NCBI GenBank assembly: GCA_017302455.1
Contig: JAFLDO010000015.1
Span: forward strand, 33,822-97,821
Reading direction: 5' to 3'
DNA: 64,000 nucleotides
Source: Accumulibacter sp.
GTDB taxonomy: Bacteria; Pseudomonadota; Gammaproteobacteria; Burkholderiales; Rhodocyclaceae
Part shown: in pieces, positions 17,568 through 26,879 of the stretch
Numbering within the stretch: position 1 is the stretch's first letter
How the letters are laid out: each line of letters starts with the position of its first letter
Notes under the pieces: generated by a model
Database searches by the model: none
What the model saw: the letters and a program-made list of their open reading frames with translations, nothing else
Told to the model about the DNA's origin: nothing
Translations under genes and position numbers: made by a program

Positions 17568-18359
17568 TCAGTAGCTCGCCGGACGGCGGGGATCGGGATA
17601 AAGGTAGCTCCGCAAGCCCGATCGGTCGAAGGGACGCCAGTCGCCTTCGGCTTGGGCAAGCCGATCGGCAAGTGCGTAGAGCGTCAGCGGGTTGAGACCC
17701 ATACCCAGATGGCTGGCCTGCACCTCGATGTTGTCGGTGTGCGGGCTCTCGCGCTCGAGGCTGCACTGCCAGGCGACGACGCCGTCGCTGCGGCTGAAGA
17801 TCGAGGTCGTCGGTACCGGCGGCGGCGACCGCAGCGGCTCGTGGATGTCGGGGGCGCCGATCTTGTGGCCAGTCGCCCATTCGTAGATGCGCCAGGCGTT
17901 GGTGGCTTTCGGATGGCCGGTGAAGGGTGTTCCCATGGTGATCACCTGGCGGACCACATCCGGTCGCGCCTTGGCCAACTCGCGCGCGTAGAGACCGCCG
18001 AGGCTCCAGCCAATCAGGCTGAGCGATCGACCATGCTCTTGTGACAGCTTGTCCAGGCGCTCCAGGCAGGCATCGATCACGCCCGCGCGTGGCCCGCGAT
18101 TGATTCCGAGGCCCCAGGGGTAAGTGGCGTAGCCTCGACTGCTCAGATAATTGCGCAGCGGCAGCGTCGACAAGTCGCCGGTAATCAGACCGGGGAAGAC
18201 CAGCACCGGGTGACCATCGCCGCGCGGCGCGAGACTGAGCAGCGGTGTCGCCGCAAGGCTCGCGCCGTACTCCCAGCCGGCGCGCATCTCCAGCGCCAGC
18301 CTGACCCAGCCCGGCGACCGCAAGAGGCCAAGTTCATACCACTGATGGGGTTCGTACAT
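17568..18359 (-). CDS. esterase/lipase-like alpha/beta hydrolase
   Basis: The 263-residue protein has HPVLVFPGLITGDLSTLPLR as its entry strand/oxyanion loop, nucleophile Ser in GWSLGG, a likely acid Asp in SRSDGVVAW and base His in ASHLGMG. No signal peptide is present, so it is cytoplasmic. This subgroup resembles the PGAP1/esterase-like hydrolases often found near acyltransferases; a WS/DGAT-type acyltransferase lies 4 kb away on the same strand. Substrate unknown. Confidence 0.82.
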   Translation of the reverse strand: MYEPHQWYELGLLRSPGWVRLALEMRAGWEYGASLAATPLLSLAPRGDGHPVLVFPGLITGDLSTLPLRNYLSSRGYATYPWGLGINRGPRAGVIDACLERLDKLSQEHGRSLSLIGWSLGGLYARELAKARPDVVRQVITMGTPFTGHPKATNAWRIYEWATGHKIGAPDIHEPLRSPPPVPTTSIFSRSDGVVAWQCSLERESPHTDNIEVQASHLGMGLNPLTLYALADRLAQAEGDWRPFDRSGLRSYLYPDPRRPASY

Positions 18360-18416
18360 CCGTCTCCTCCTCGCATCCGCCGCGACAAGCCCGCCGGTTG
18401 CCTGCCCACACGCACG

Positions 18417-18872
18417 TCAGCGATTGACCGTTGTGCGCTTGTTCTGATCCTGAACACTGGTCCGGGCACGCGCCTGCGCCTCTGCCTCTTCCACAGCGAT
18501 GTGCTTGTCCAGCAGCGCCTGCGCGGCCGTGATCTCGGCCGCTTCAGCCACTCTTTCGGCGGCAACCCGACGCTGCTCTTCATCGGCCAGCTGGCGCACG
18601 ATCTGGTCGTCGGTCCTGCTCCAGCCCCAATAGCCGACACCACCCACCAGGGCGACAACCAGCGCCGCCGCGCCGGCCCACAGCGCTGGCCTGCCAGCAG
18701 GCGAGGAGGTTGACGGCGCCGCTGCAGGAACAGTCATCGCCGCTGCCGCGGGCGCTGGAGGGCCGACCGGCATCGACTGGGACAGTGGCAGTCCAGCCGT
18801 CTGGCGTGCGCCGCAATCCGGGCAAAACTTGCTCTCCGGCGCGATGGCCTTGCCACAATTCGTGCAAAACAT
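18417..18872 (-). CDS. zinc-ribbon, single-pass membrane protein
   Basis: The 151-residue protein begins with a zinc ribbon of two CxxC pairs (MFCTNCGKAIAPESKFCPDC), then a Pro/Ala-rich linker, one membrane helix near residue 75-92 (LWAGAAALVVALVGGVGYWG) and a charged helical C-terminus likely to form a coiled coil. The start at 18872 is preceded by GGGGA. Such zinc_ribbon_2 proteins are common and mostly uncharacterised; it may anchor a periplasmic helix. It lies 49 bp downstream of the large Gln-rich protein gene and may be co-transcribed with it. Confidence 0.75.
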   Translation of the reverse strand: MFCTNCGKAIAPESKFCPDCGARQTAGLPLSQSMPVGPPAPAAAAMTVPAAAPSTSSPAGRPALWAGAAALVVALVGGVGYWGWSRTDDQIVRQLADEEQRRVAAERVAEAAEITAAQALLDKHIAVEEAEAQARARTSVQDQNKRTTVNR

Positions 18873-18921
18873 GTTGAATCCCCGATGTCCAGGCCGTGCC
18901 GTCGCGTTTCGCGAACCGCGC

Positions 18922-21900
18922 CTAGCACTTACCCGAGGCAGCACAGGCGCTGACTCGCTGCATGTTTTCCTCCACCCGCTCGCTGAAGCCGTTGAGCATC
19001 TCCTGCAGGTCGGTCAGGCGAACCAGAACGACCTCGCCCGGCAGGCAACTGCTCGAGCCACTGGCGACCACCTTCATTTCGGCGAAGGCGCCTTCCCCGG
19101 CAGGCAGCTTCGAGAACCCGATCAGATCACCAGTGTTCAGGAAGCACTCTACGCCCGCGGACGCCTGCGCCACGTTGAGCGGTTGCGCAGTCTGGAACAG
19201 GTAGATTCGCGCATAGCCGGAGGCCAGCACGTCGGCAAGCACCAGGGGACGACCATTCTGATGCATGGCGACACTGAGGCGCACCTGTTTGCGCACTTGC
19301 TGGCGGACTTCTTCGGGAATCTGTATGGGCACCGCACTGCCCACCGCCTCCTGGACCCGTGACGATGCCGCTTGCACATCCACCCCTGCCAATTGATCCT
19401 TGAGCGCCGCGTTGCCCTGAACGCTGGTCTTCACGTGCTGCCGCACCGTCGTCATCTGGCTGCGCAGCGTCGCCGCTTCAGGCGCATCATAGACCGGGGA
19501 CGCCCCGTAAGGGGTCGAATAAGCGTAACCCTCTTCAAACGCCGACGAGATCTGCATATCCCCCATCAAGGCCAGCGGATCGTTGTAGCTCGTGACCGGC
19601 GAAGCAAAGGCCACCCAGGTCGCCGCTGCCACCACCACCGGCACCGCGAAGCGCGCGTAATGACCGCGGTAGTCATCCGGCACGAAGCGCGACGGGCGGT
19701 ACTGGGCCACCGGCGCACCGTGGATGTAGACCACGTCGTACCGACGAACCACGGGCCTCGGTTCATACTCCGGCCGGCCGTTCCACCAGCGTGCGTAACG
19801 CGTCCGCTCGATCATTCGGCGCTCACGGCCATCCTGATCACGGAAGGAAGTGAAGCGATCCTGAAAAACCGGTCTGCCATCGGGCAGTACCGCCGCTCGC
19901 AGGCCATTACGGTGGGTGACGAAGCTCGTCCCACTCCCCACGGAACGACGTTCGAAATCACGCCCCTGGGTCACCAGACGGCCATCCGCATAGACACGGG
20001 TCGTTGTCCCGTCGCGCGTATCGTCGGTCTGCTTGAAACCGGTCACGCGCTTCGTCCCGTCGGGCAACTGCTGCTGCGAGACCACGATCTGCGAACCGTC
20101 GGCGTTCTTCTGACGAATGTCGAAGCTGTTGCGATTGCCGTGCGGCACCACGCTGGTCGCCGCATCGACAACGACCGCTTGCGCTGGTGTCGACCGGCGT
20201 CCATCCGGGGCGGGCCGACGGACATCAGACGACTGCTGAGCTTGCGCGGGTAGCGAAGCCTGCCCTGGCTGGCCCGCTGGCCGAGTGACAGCAGGTGCTT
20301 CGGCTAGGCCCGGCGCGCTCACGGGCGCGGTCGCGGGCGCTTGACCCGGCGCGACTGGCTCACGCGGCCGGTGTCCATCCGACGGCGCCAATTGAGCTTG
20401 TGCCGCCGCCGGTGCGGGCTGGACCGACGGCCCGAGCACAGCGGATGCTGGCGGTTTTCCCGGCACGGCCGCGGTCGCTGGCGTCTGCAACACGAGGCCG
20501 GACTGGCCTGGCCGGCGTCCATCCGGCGGTGGCCCCGGCACCTGCGCGGTCACGGGAGGCTGCACGGGCTGGACGGGTGGCCGGATTGCAGCGGGTGCCG
20601 GCGCTTGGCCCGGCGCGGTCGCGGGCGCTTGACCGAGCGCGACTGCCTCCCGTGGCCGGCGTCCATCCGGCGGCGGCGATTGAACTTGCGCCGCAGGCGG
20701 CGCCGGGACCGGCTGGGCCAAGGGCCGGACCGCTGCGGATCCTGGCGGCTGGCCCGGTGCAGTCGCGGGTGCTGGCGTCTGCACTACCACGACTGATTGG
20801 CTGGGCCGGCGTCCATCCGGCGTTGGCGGCTGCCCCTGCGCGGTCATGGGAGGCTGCACTGGCTGAGCCGCTGGGCGAATCACAGGCGGGGCTTGCGCCT
20901 GGCCCGGCGCCGTCGCGGACGCTGGCGTCTGCACCACCGGGCCTGGCTGGCCGGAACGGGCGCCATCCCGCGGCGGCGCTTGCACTTGCGCCACCGCAGA
21001 AGCTTGTGCCGGCAAGACCGGCGCCGGTGCCCGGATCGCGGTCGGTGCCTGGCCTTGGCTGGACATGGTCGTGGGCGCCTGGCCAACCGGGCCCGGCTGC
21101 CCGGGTCGGCGACCATCAGGCGGCGGCAGACCTAGCCCGGCACCGGCAACTTGAGGCTGCTGACCAGGTTGACGAATCACACCGGGGGACTGCCCCAACG
21201 GAGCTTGCGGGACCGCTTGAAGTGCCCGCGGTGGCTCTTGCTGCAGAGGCTGCTGCCTGGCGCGTTGCTGCTCCTGTTGCTGCGCCTGCTGTTGCGCACG
21301 CTGCTGCTCTTGCTGTCGCGCCTGCTCCCTGGCGCGCTGCTGCTCGTGTTGCTGCGCCTGCTGTTGGGCGCGCTGCTGCTCCTGCTGTTGCGCCTGCTCC
21401 CTGGCGCGCTGCTGCTCCTGTTGCTGCGCCTGCTGTTGGGCACGCTGCTGCTCCTGCTGTTGCGCCTGCTGCCTGGCGCGCTGCTGCTCCAGTTGCTGCG
21501 CCTGCTGTTGCGCACGCTGCTGCTCCTGCTGTTGCGCCTGTTGCCTGGCGCGCTGCTGTTCCTGTTGCTGCGCCTGCTGTTGCGCACGCTGCTGCTCCTG
21601 CTGTTGCGCCTGTTGCCTGGCGCGCTGCTGTTCCTGTTGCTGCGCCTGCTGTTGCGCCTGCTGCCTGGCGCGTTGCTGCTCCAGTTGCTGCGCCTGCTGT
21701 TGCGCACGCTGCTGCTCCTGCTGTTGCGCCTGTTGCCTGGCGCGCTGCTGTTCCTGCTGCTGCGCCTGCTGTTGCGCACGCTGCTGCTCCTGCTGTTGCG
21801 CCTGCTGCCTGGCGCGTTGCTGTTCCTGTTGCTGCGCCTGCTGCTCCTGCTCCCGCGATGGTGGCGAAGGCCTCCTCCCACCGGCCGCCAGATTGTTCGG

Positions 21901-22038
21901 GCATTTGGGATCGGTATTGCCATCTGGACAGTTCAACGCCAGCGTGATGACCTCAGGAGCGGGCGCAGAAGCCGCTTCCGCCCAGGGGAGAGCCAGAGTC
22001 AGGCACAGCGCCAGCATCGTTGATGCAAAACCCTTCAT
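18922..22038 (-). CDS. very long secreted Gln/Pro-rich repeat protein
   Basis: From the ATG at 22038 (GGGGAAG upstream) the product is 1038 residues. It has a signal peptide (MKGFASTMLALCLTLALPWA, cleavage near EAASA) and a short Cys-containing segment (NCPDGNTDPKCPNNLA). A region of about 210 residues follows, built from a 12-residue Gln/Arg/Ala repeat (EQQRARQQAQQQ type, predicted long helix), then about 330 residues of Pro-rich repeats containing DGRRP, and finally a conserved-looking C-terminal domain of about 370 residues. The C-terminal part has YD-type segments (RYARWWNGRPEYEPRPVVRR) and one short hydrophobic helix (VPVVVAAATWVAFA). I do not recognise the family. It looks like an envelope or surface protein whose repeat acts as a spacer. 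Confidence 0.75.
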   Translation of the reverse strand: MKGFASTMLALCLTLALPWAEAASAPAPEVITLALNCPDGNTDPKCPNNLAAGGRRPSPPSREQEQQAQQQEQQRARQQAQQQEQQRAQQQAQQQEQQRARQQAQQQEQQRAQQQAQQLEQQRARQQAQQQAQQQEQQRARQQAQQQEQQRAQQQAQQQEQQRARQQAQQQEQQRAQQQAQQLEQQRARQQAQQQEQQRAQQQAQQQEQQRAREQAQQQEQQRAQQQAQQHEQQRAREQARQQEQQRAQQQAQQQEQQRARQQPLQQEPPRALQAVPQAPLGQSPGVIRQPGQQPQVAGAGLGLPPPDGRRPGQPGPVGQAPTTMSSQGQAPTAIRAPAPVLPAQASAVAQVQAPPRDGARSGQPGPVVQTPASATAPGQAQAPPVIRPAAQPVQPPMTAQGQPPTPDGRRPSQSVVVVQTPAPATAPGQPPGSAAVRPLAQPVPAPPAAQVQSPPPDGRRPREAVALGQAPATAPGQAPAPAAIRPPVQPVQPPVTAQVPGPPPDGRRPGQSGLVLQTPATAAVPGKPPASAVLGPSVQPAPAAAQAQLAPSDGHRPREPVAPGQAPATAPVSAPGLAEAPAVTRPAGQPGQASLPAQAQQSSDVRRPAPDGRRSTPAQAVVVDAATSVVPHGNRNSFDIRQKNADGSQIVVSQQQLPDGTKRVTGFKQTDDTRDGTTTRVYADGRLVTQGRDFERRSVGSGTSFVTHRNGLRAAVLPDGRPVFQDRFTSFRDQDGRERRMIERTRYARWWNGRPEYEPRPVVRRYDVVYIHGAPVAQYRPSRFVPDDYRGHYARFAVPVVVAAATWVAFASPVTSYNDPLALMGDMQISSAFEEGYAYSTPYGASPVYDAPEAATLRSQMTTVRQHVKTSVQGNAALKDQLAGVDVQAASSRVQEAVGSAVPIQIPEEVRQQVRKQVRLSVAMHQNGRPLVLADVLASGYARIYLFQTAQPLNVAQASAGVECFLNTGDLIGFSKLPAGEGAFAEMKVVASGSSSCLPGEVVLVRLTDLQEMLNGFSERVEENMQRVSACAASGKC
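21240..21860 (-). repeat. coding tandem repeat (36-bp period, Gln/Arg/Ala)
   Basis: About 17 imperfect copies of a 36-bp unit encode the 12-residue repeat in the secreted protein. Neighbouring units are near-identical at DNA level (for example the 21541-21660 stretch), so copy number can change by slippage or recombination. Confidence 0.85.
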
Positions 22039-22179
22039 TCCGTCTTCCCCAGGTCGATGCCATGCCCATGCACTCGAGGATCGGGCTGGACCGCGCATCG
22101 CGTTACGTACTATCCCTGAGAACAACGCGCGAAGTTGGCCCTACGCTGACGACCTGTTCAGAATGCCGGTGGCAGCCGC

Positions 22180-23703
22180 TCAGCCTGAGGCCTTGTTGCC
22201 TGTTGCCGCGCTTACCGCCGTCGGCGGCGATTCGGGATCTCGTTTGCGCGCTTTGCTTACTCGGTGCCGCGGCCGTGGAGCCGTGTTCGGTAGCACCGGC
22301 CCGGCCTGTGACAGTTGCTGCAGTTCCCCATAGGCGATGGTCAAAGCCCGCGCGAGCGAGTGCACGTCCGGCAGGGCAGCGCGGGCGACCGTCAAGCCAA
22401 AGTCCAGGGAATCGCCATAGCTGAACACCGTGATGTTGAGGCCCAGACCATGCGTGACGATACTCAGGGGCCAGCAGGCACGCACCCGGGCACCGGCCAG
22501 AAACAGGGGCCGCCGCGGACCCGGCACATTTGAAATCGCCAGATTGGCCAGCGGCGGGATGACCTTGGTCAAGCCCGACCGACCATAGAGCGAAGCCAAC
22601 ACGCTGAGGATCCAGGGCGCGCCTAGCGACGGAAAATCGGTCGGGATCACCGACCGTGCATGCGTCGTCAAGGACTTGGCGGCACCGGCGGCGGCGCGAA
22701 CCGCGTGCAGACGACGCAACGGATCGGCCAGATTGGTCGCCAGCTTGACCAGCGTCAAGGTCGCCTGGATGCTCGTATCGGTGTCACCCGCCGCGCGCAG
22801 CGAAACCGGCATGGTGGCGATCAGCGACTTGCGCGGGACGCCGCCGTGTTCCTGCAGATAGCGACGCAGCGCACCACTGCAGATGGTCAGGACGATATCG
22901 TTGAGCGTCGCATCCTGCCGCCGGGCTATCTCCTTGACGCCGGAAAGCGACAGCGAGACTGCGGAGAACCCACGCTCGCCGGTAATCGGAACGTTGAGCG
23001 GTGTCTTCGGGCCGAAGGCGAGGTTCTGCCGCATACCCGCGGACTTGTCCTTGGCGTCCGCCTTGACCAGGCCGGCCAGCAGCTGCAGTCCCGCGGGCAG
23101 TGACTTGGCGGCATTGACGCACTGGAACGCCGTCTGACGCAAAGCAGCGCCCAGCCGCTGCCCGATACCCGGATTCTCTGCCGCGCCGATCCGCTCGCTC
23201 CAGTCGGCCGGCACCTGCGCCGGCTCGCGGGTCTCGTCGAACAGTGCCGCCGCCAGGGCCATGCCGGACACCCCATCGAGCGCAGCGTGATGGATTTTCA
23301 GGTACAAGGCGATCTCACCAGTCGCCAGCCCGTCGATGATCGTCAGCTCCCACAGCGGGTAGCGTCGATCGAGCAGGGTGGCATGGAGCCCAGCGACACA
23401 GGCTTCAAGTTCGGAGAAACCGGCAGCTTCCGACAGGACGACGTACCGAAGATGATGCGAGAAGTCGGGGGCGCCACCATCGATCCAGACCGGATTGGCA
23501 AACCCCAGCGGCATCGGCGCCAGCCGCGCGCGCATTGGCGGCGAGAGCGCCAACCGCGGCAGCAATTGTCGCCGGATCTCGCCGGCGAAGTCGCCGCTCC
23601 GCTCCGCCGACGCCTCCAGCAGAAACAAGGCGGCCACATGCATCGGCGTCGCCGGCGTTTCCAGGTGCAGAAACGCGCCCTCCAGCCCACTCATGTCTTT
23701 CAT
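22180..23703 (-). CDS. wax ester synthase/diacylglycerol acyltransferase (WS/DGAT) family protein
   Basis: The 507-residue protein shows the family landmarks: PMHVAALFLLE near residue 20, PLWEL at about 116, the catalytic HHxxxDG motif (His138, His139, Asp143) and the ISNVPGP motif in the C-terminal half. The enzyme transfers acyl groups from acyl-CoA to long-chain alcohols or diacylglycerol at the membrane, making wax esters or triacylglycerol as storage lipid. It appears to be a single gene between the secreted repeat protein and the Enzyme I gene. Confidence 0.9.
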   Translation of the reverse strand: MKDMSGLEGAFLHLETPATPMHVAALFLLEASAERSGDFAGEIRRQLLPRLALSPPMRARLAPMPLGFANPVWIDGGAPDFSHHLRYVVLSEAAGFSELEACVAGLHATLLDRRYPLWELTIIDGLATGEIALYLKIHHAALDGVSGMALAAALFDETREPAQVPADWSERIGAAENPGIGQRLGAALRQTAFQCVNAAKSLPAGLQLLAGLVKADAKDKSAGMRQNLAFGPKTPLNVPITGERGFSAVSLSLSGVKEIARRQDATLNDIVLTICSGALRRYLQEHGGVPRKSLIATMPVSLRAAGDTDTSIQATLTLVKLATNLADPLRRLHAVRAAAGAAKSLTTHARSVIPTDFPSLGAPWILSVLASLYGRSGLTKVIPPLANLAISNVPGPRRPLFLAGARVRACWPLSIVTHGLGLNITVFSYGDSLDFGLTVARAALPDVHSLARALTIAYGELQQLSQAGPVLPNTAPRPRHRVSKARKRDPESPPTAVSAATGNKASG

Positions 23704-23825
23704 TGACGAAGCCTCATCATGCCTCCGAGGATTGGCCGTTCCCGCCGGGTTCCTGAAGCGGCGTCAACTCCCGCTGCCTTAGCCCGCGGAGCGTGCCAGC
23801 GCGAACGCGTTACGCACCCGCTGAC

Positions 23826-25964
23826 TCAAGGATCCGCCTTGCGAAGGGCCGCTTCCGTGATCTCCTGGACTTCCTCCAGCGTTGTCGCGGCCAACGCTTC
23901 CTGGGTAACCGCTTCCATCTCTCCGAGCGTCATCTGCCGCAAGAAGCGGCGGATAGCCGCCGCGTGAAACGGGTTCATGCTCAAGCTCCTGACGCCCATT
24001 CCCAGCAACAGGCAGACGGGAGCCGGGTTCCCCGCAGCCTCGCCACACACCGACACACCGATCCCTTGATCCAGTGCTGTGCGCACCACATGCTGCGTTG
24101 CCCGCAGAACGCTCGGATGCAGGAAGGCCTGCACGCCTTGGGACTCCAGGGCCTGGCGGTCCGTCGCCAGGATGAAGTGGGCGAGATCGTTGGTCCCGAT
24201 CGATACGAAGTCGACCATTTTGACGACGTCATGGATTTTGATCACCGCCGCCGGGGTTTCGATCATGGCGCCGATCGCCACGCGCCTGGCGAGTTGCTCG
24301 GCTTCGATCACCTCGGCGACCAGATGGCGAGCCTCCCGCAGATCGGCAACGCCCGTGACCATGGGAAACATGATGCGCACGTCACCCATCGCCGCGGACT
24401 TCAGGATGGCCTGCACCTGACGGCGGAACATGCTCTTCTCGGCCAGGGAGAAGGCCAGGCCGCGCTTGCCCATGCGGAAGGCAAGCTCACTGTCGCTGCC
24501 ATCAAATCGCGGGACCTTGTCGCCACCGAAGTCCATGGTCCGGATGACGACGGCGGACGGATTGAGCGTTCTCGCCACCGCGGAATAGGCCGCCACCTGC
24601 TCGTCCAGGGTCGGGGCCTGCGCGACGTCGAGAAAGAGGAACTCCGACCGGAAGAGGCCGACACCGTCCAGCCGATACTCCGAGACCAGGTGTGCCTCAT
24701 CCGGCCGGCTGATGTTCGCGTACAGTCCGATACGCACGCCATCCTTGGTGGTGGGTTCCTCCGCCGCATCCGGCACGGCAAAACTCTCGTTGGCGACATG
24801 TCTGCTTCGGCGTTCGGCGAAAAGCTCGGATTGCATCCGGGTCGGCGCCACGATCACCGTACCCGCCTCCGCATCCACCAGCAAACGGTCGCCGGTTGCC
24901 AACAGATCCGCAACATCCTTGATGTCGCTGACTGCCGGGATGTTGCGGGTGCGCGCGAGAATGGCGACATGCGAGGCGGGACCGTTGCGCTCGGTGACCA
25001 GAGCGACCAGATTGACGCGGTCCACCTGAAACATGTCGGACGGCAGGAGTTCCCTGGCGACGAGAATCGTGTGCGGCGGCAGGGAGGCGAGGCGACTGGC
25101 TGGCGACTCGCCGCAGCCCCCGATATTGCGCAAGACGCGGCGGCCGACGTCACGAATGTCGGCACCCCGCTCGCGCATGACTTCGTGAGTCAAGGCCTCC
25201 AGCATCTCGGCCATTCCCCGGACTTCCTCGGCGACAACCTGGTCGACCTTGATCAGTTCCGCACGCACGCGCCGCTTGCAAGTGTTCCAGAACTCGTCGT
25301 CATTGAGCATGGCCAGTTGTACATCGAGCAAGGCGCTTTCCGCGGCCGCCATGTCGTCGGCGAGATGTCTGTCCTTGTGGTCCAGTTCGCGCACCGCCGC
25401 CGCCAGCGCCTCGTCGAGACGTCTGATCTCTTCGTCGATGTCATCGGCTGCGACGGGTTGGTGCTCGACCGGCAATTCGCTTTCCGCCGGCAGGTGGATC
25501 CAGGCCACGCCCTCCACCATCCCCGGGGAAAGCCCTCGACCTTGCAGGGTGGCACTCGCCATTCTGCTGAAGGCGCGCAGCTGGCTCACCTGAAACTCTC
25601 TTTTCGTTACCGTGCTCTTCAGTCGTCTTGTCTGGGCCGCCGTCCTGCCGATCAGATACGCATAGAGCGCCATGGCGGCGATCTCGATCAGCGCGTTGAT
25701 CGCGGCAATGGCGGCCGAGGCGTCCGTGCCCCAGGGAAACTCGTACGCGAGCCGCAGCAGCGGCAGCATCGCGGCGAGCGCATACGCCAGGTACCGCTGG
25801 TGCCGCCAGGCAGCAAAGCCGACCGGAAGAGCGTAGAGCAGCGGAAACCCGATTTCTTCGCCCGCCCTGACGTCGACCCACAAGACGAGTACCGCGACAG
25901 CGATGCTGAAGAGCGCGGGGTGTCGGTTGCTGACCTTTTCCAGCAAGCGCGGCGCAAGCGGCAT
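23826..25964 (-). CDS. membrane-anchored phosphoenolpyruvate-protein phosphotransferase (PTS Enzyme I-like)
   Basis: The start at 25964 is set by GGAG 8-9 bp upstream and gives 712 residues. The first ~110 residues hold three or four hydrophobic helices (for example ALFSIAVAVLVLWVDV and YLAYALAAMLPLLRL) where NtrPTS PtsP would have a GAF domain. The rest is a complete Enzyme I: phospho-His332 in GPASHVAILAR, PEP-domain motif DFGGDKVP, metal site IGTNDL and catalytic Cys640 in VCGEAAG. It should autophosphorylate with PEP and pass phosphate to an HPr-like protein; no HPr or EIIA gene is in this window. The membrane anchor is the unusual part. Confidence 0.87.
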   Translation of the reverse strand: MPLAPRLLEKVSNRHPALFSIAVAVLVLWVDVRAGEEIGFPLLYALPVGFAAWRHQRYLAYALAAMLPLLRLAYEFPWGTDASAAIAAINALIEIAAMALYAYLIGRTAAQTRRLKSTVTKREFQVSQLRAFSRMASATLQGRGLSPGMVEGVAWIHLPAESELPVEHQPVAADDIDEEIRRLDEALAAAVRELDHKDRHLADDMAAAESALLDVQLAMLNDDEFWNTCKRRVRAELIKVDQVVAEEVRGMAEMLEALTHEVMRERGADIRDVGRRVLRNIGGCGESPASRLASLPPHTILVARELLPSDMFQVDRVNLVALVTERNGPASHVAILARTRNIPAVSDIKDVADLLATGDRLLVDAEAGTVIVAPTRMQSELFAERRSRHVANESFAVPDAAEEPTTKDGVRIGLYANISRPDEAHLVSEYRLDGVGLFRSEFLFLDVAQAPTLDEQVAAYSAVARTLNPSAVVIRTMDFGGDKVPRFDGSDSELAFRMGKRGLAFSLAEKSMFRRQVQAILKSAAMGDVRIMFPMVTGVADLREARHLVAEVIEAEQLARRVAIGAMIETPAAVIKIHDVVKMVDFVSIGTNDLAHFILATDRQALESQGVQAFLHPSVLRATQHVVRTALDQGIGVSVCGEAAGNPAPVCLLLGMGVRSLSMNPFHAAAIRRFLRQMTLGEMEAVTQEALAATTLEEVQEITEAALRKADP

Positions 25965-26204
25965 GCTTTCACTCCTTCTCTCGGCGTCGAGGATCCGTCG
26001 ACTGAAGACCCGCAACCAACGCGACGTGCCTCAAGTTCATTCCACGGCTAGTGTACGCTCGTCACGGACGCCCGCCCACGCCGCTTTCACCGTCGATCAC
26101 CCAACGGATGGGCGGTGGCCCCCCGCCACCGCCAGACAGCAGTCAGAGCTGGACGGCGGGGCCGGCGATGTCGGCAACAGACCAATCGACACCACTCGAG
26201 GCAC

Positions 26205-26711
26205 TCAGTTGCGAGGCGGGCCGCCGGGGCCGAATCTGCCCCACTGCCCCATGTGTTCGATCTTGCCCTTGAAGAACAGGCGCGCCTTCTCCTTCTGCGT
26301 CGCGTCAAGGCTGTCGTAAACCGCCAGCCAGCGGTCGCGATTGGCCTCGTGCTGCTTGCGCCCGGCATCCTTGAGCGCGTCCATCTGCCTGGCGATGGCG
26401 CGCAGGTCGGCGCCCGGCTGGCTGACGGCGGCCAGTACTTCCTCGTGTTGCTTGCGCCGCTGGTCGCGCATTTCATTCATGCTTGCCTTGCCGGCCTTGT
26501 CGGCCTCCTGCCAGATCGCCTCCTGCCTCGCGTCGAGCTTGAGTTCGTCGTGCAGCCGGGACATCTCCTTCATGCCGTAAGCCATCCGCTGCTCCATCCG
26601 GCCACCGCCGGCACCGCAGCGCTCCGGATTCATGGCGAAAGCCGTGCCGCCGACGCCGAGGGCGAGAAGCACTGCAGCAACGAGAATACGCGGGGAGAAT
26701 TTCGATTTCAT
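26205..26711 (-). CDS. Spy/CpxP-like periplasmic protein
   Basis: The 168-residue protein has a signal peptide (cleavage near GTAFAMN) and a helical, charged body with two LTxxQ-like motifs (LKLDARQEA and SLDATQKE), as in Spy and CpxP. These proteins act as ATP-independent periplasmic chaperones or modulators of an envelope-stress kinase. It is divergent from an OmpR/EnvZ-type pair, matching the usual layout of a stress-responsive target next to its regulators. Confidence 0.85.
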   Translation of the reverse strand: MKSKFSPRILVAAVLLALGVGGTAFAMNPERCGAGGGRMEQRMAYGMKEMSRLHDELKLDARQEAIWQEADKAGKASMNEMRDQRRKQHEEVLAAVSQPGADLRAIARQMDALKDAGRKQHEANRDRWLAVYDSLDATQKEKARLFFKGKIEHMGQWGRFGPGGPPRN

Positions 26712-26800
26712 GTAAAGACTCCTTATATCAGATTGATTGATCGCGCCGTGAGATGCTGTTTGCCACCTCCCGCGATGTCGTCATTCTGCTTCGCCTGCCG

Positions 26801-26846
26801 TTGCAAACGATTTCCGAGCGGTGACAGGTCTTTGCAAATTGTTTCC
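26801..26846 (+). promoter_or_regulatory. two direct 15-bp boxes in the spy / response-regulator intergenic region
   Basis: TTGCAAACGATTTCC (26801-26815) and TTGCAAATTGTTTCC (26832-26846) match at 12 of 15 positions and start 31 bp apart, about three helical turns. They lie 34 bp upstream of the response-regulator start and are good candidates for its own binding sites. Confidence 0.5.
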
Positions 26847-26879
26847 CCTGTTCGGAACCACCCGGCAGGGAGGCATAGA

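Noticed and set aside
20295..21947. Plus-strand frame rich in Ala/Pro/Leu opposite the Gln-rich protein
   Set aside because: It is the antisense reading of the tandem repeats; the minus-strand frame has a signal peptide and ribosome-binding site.
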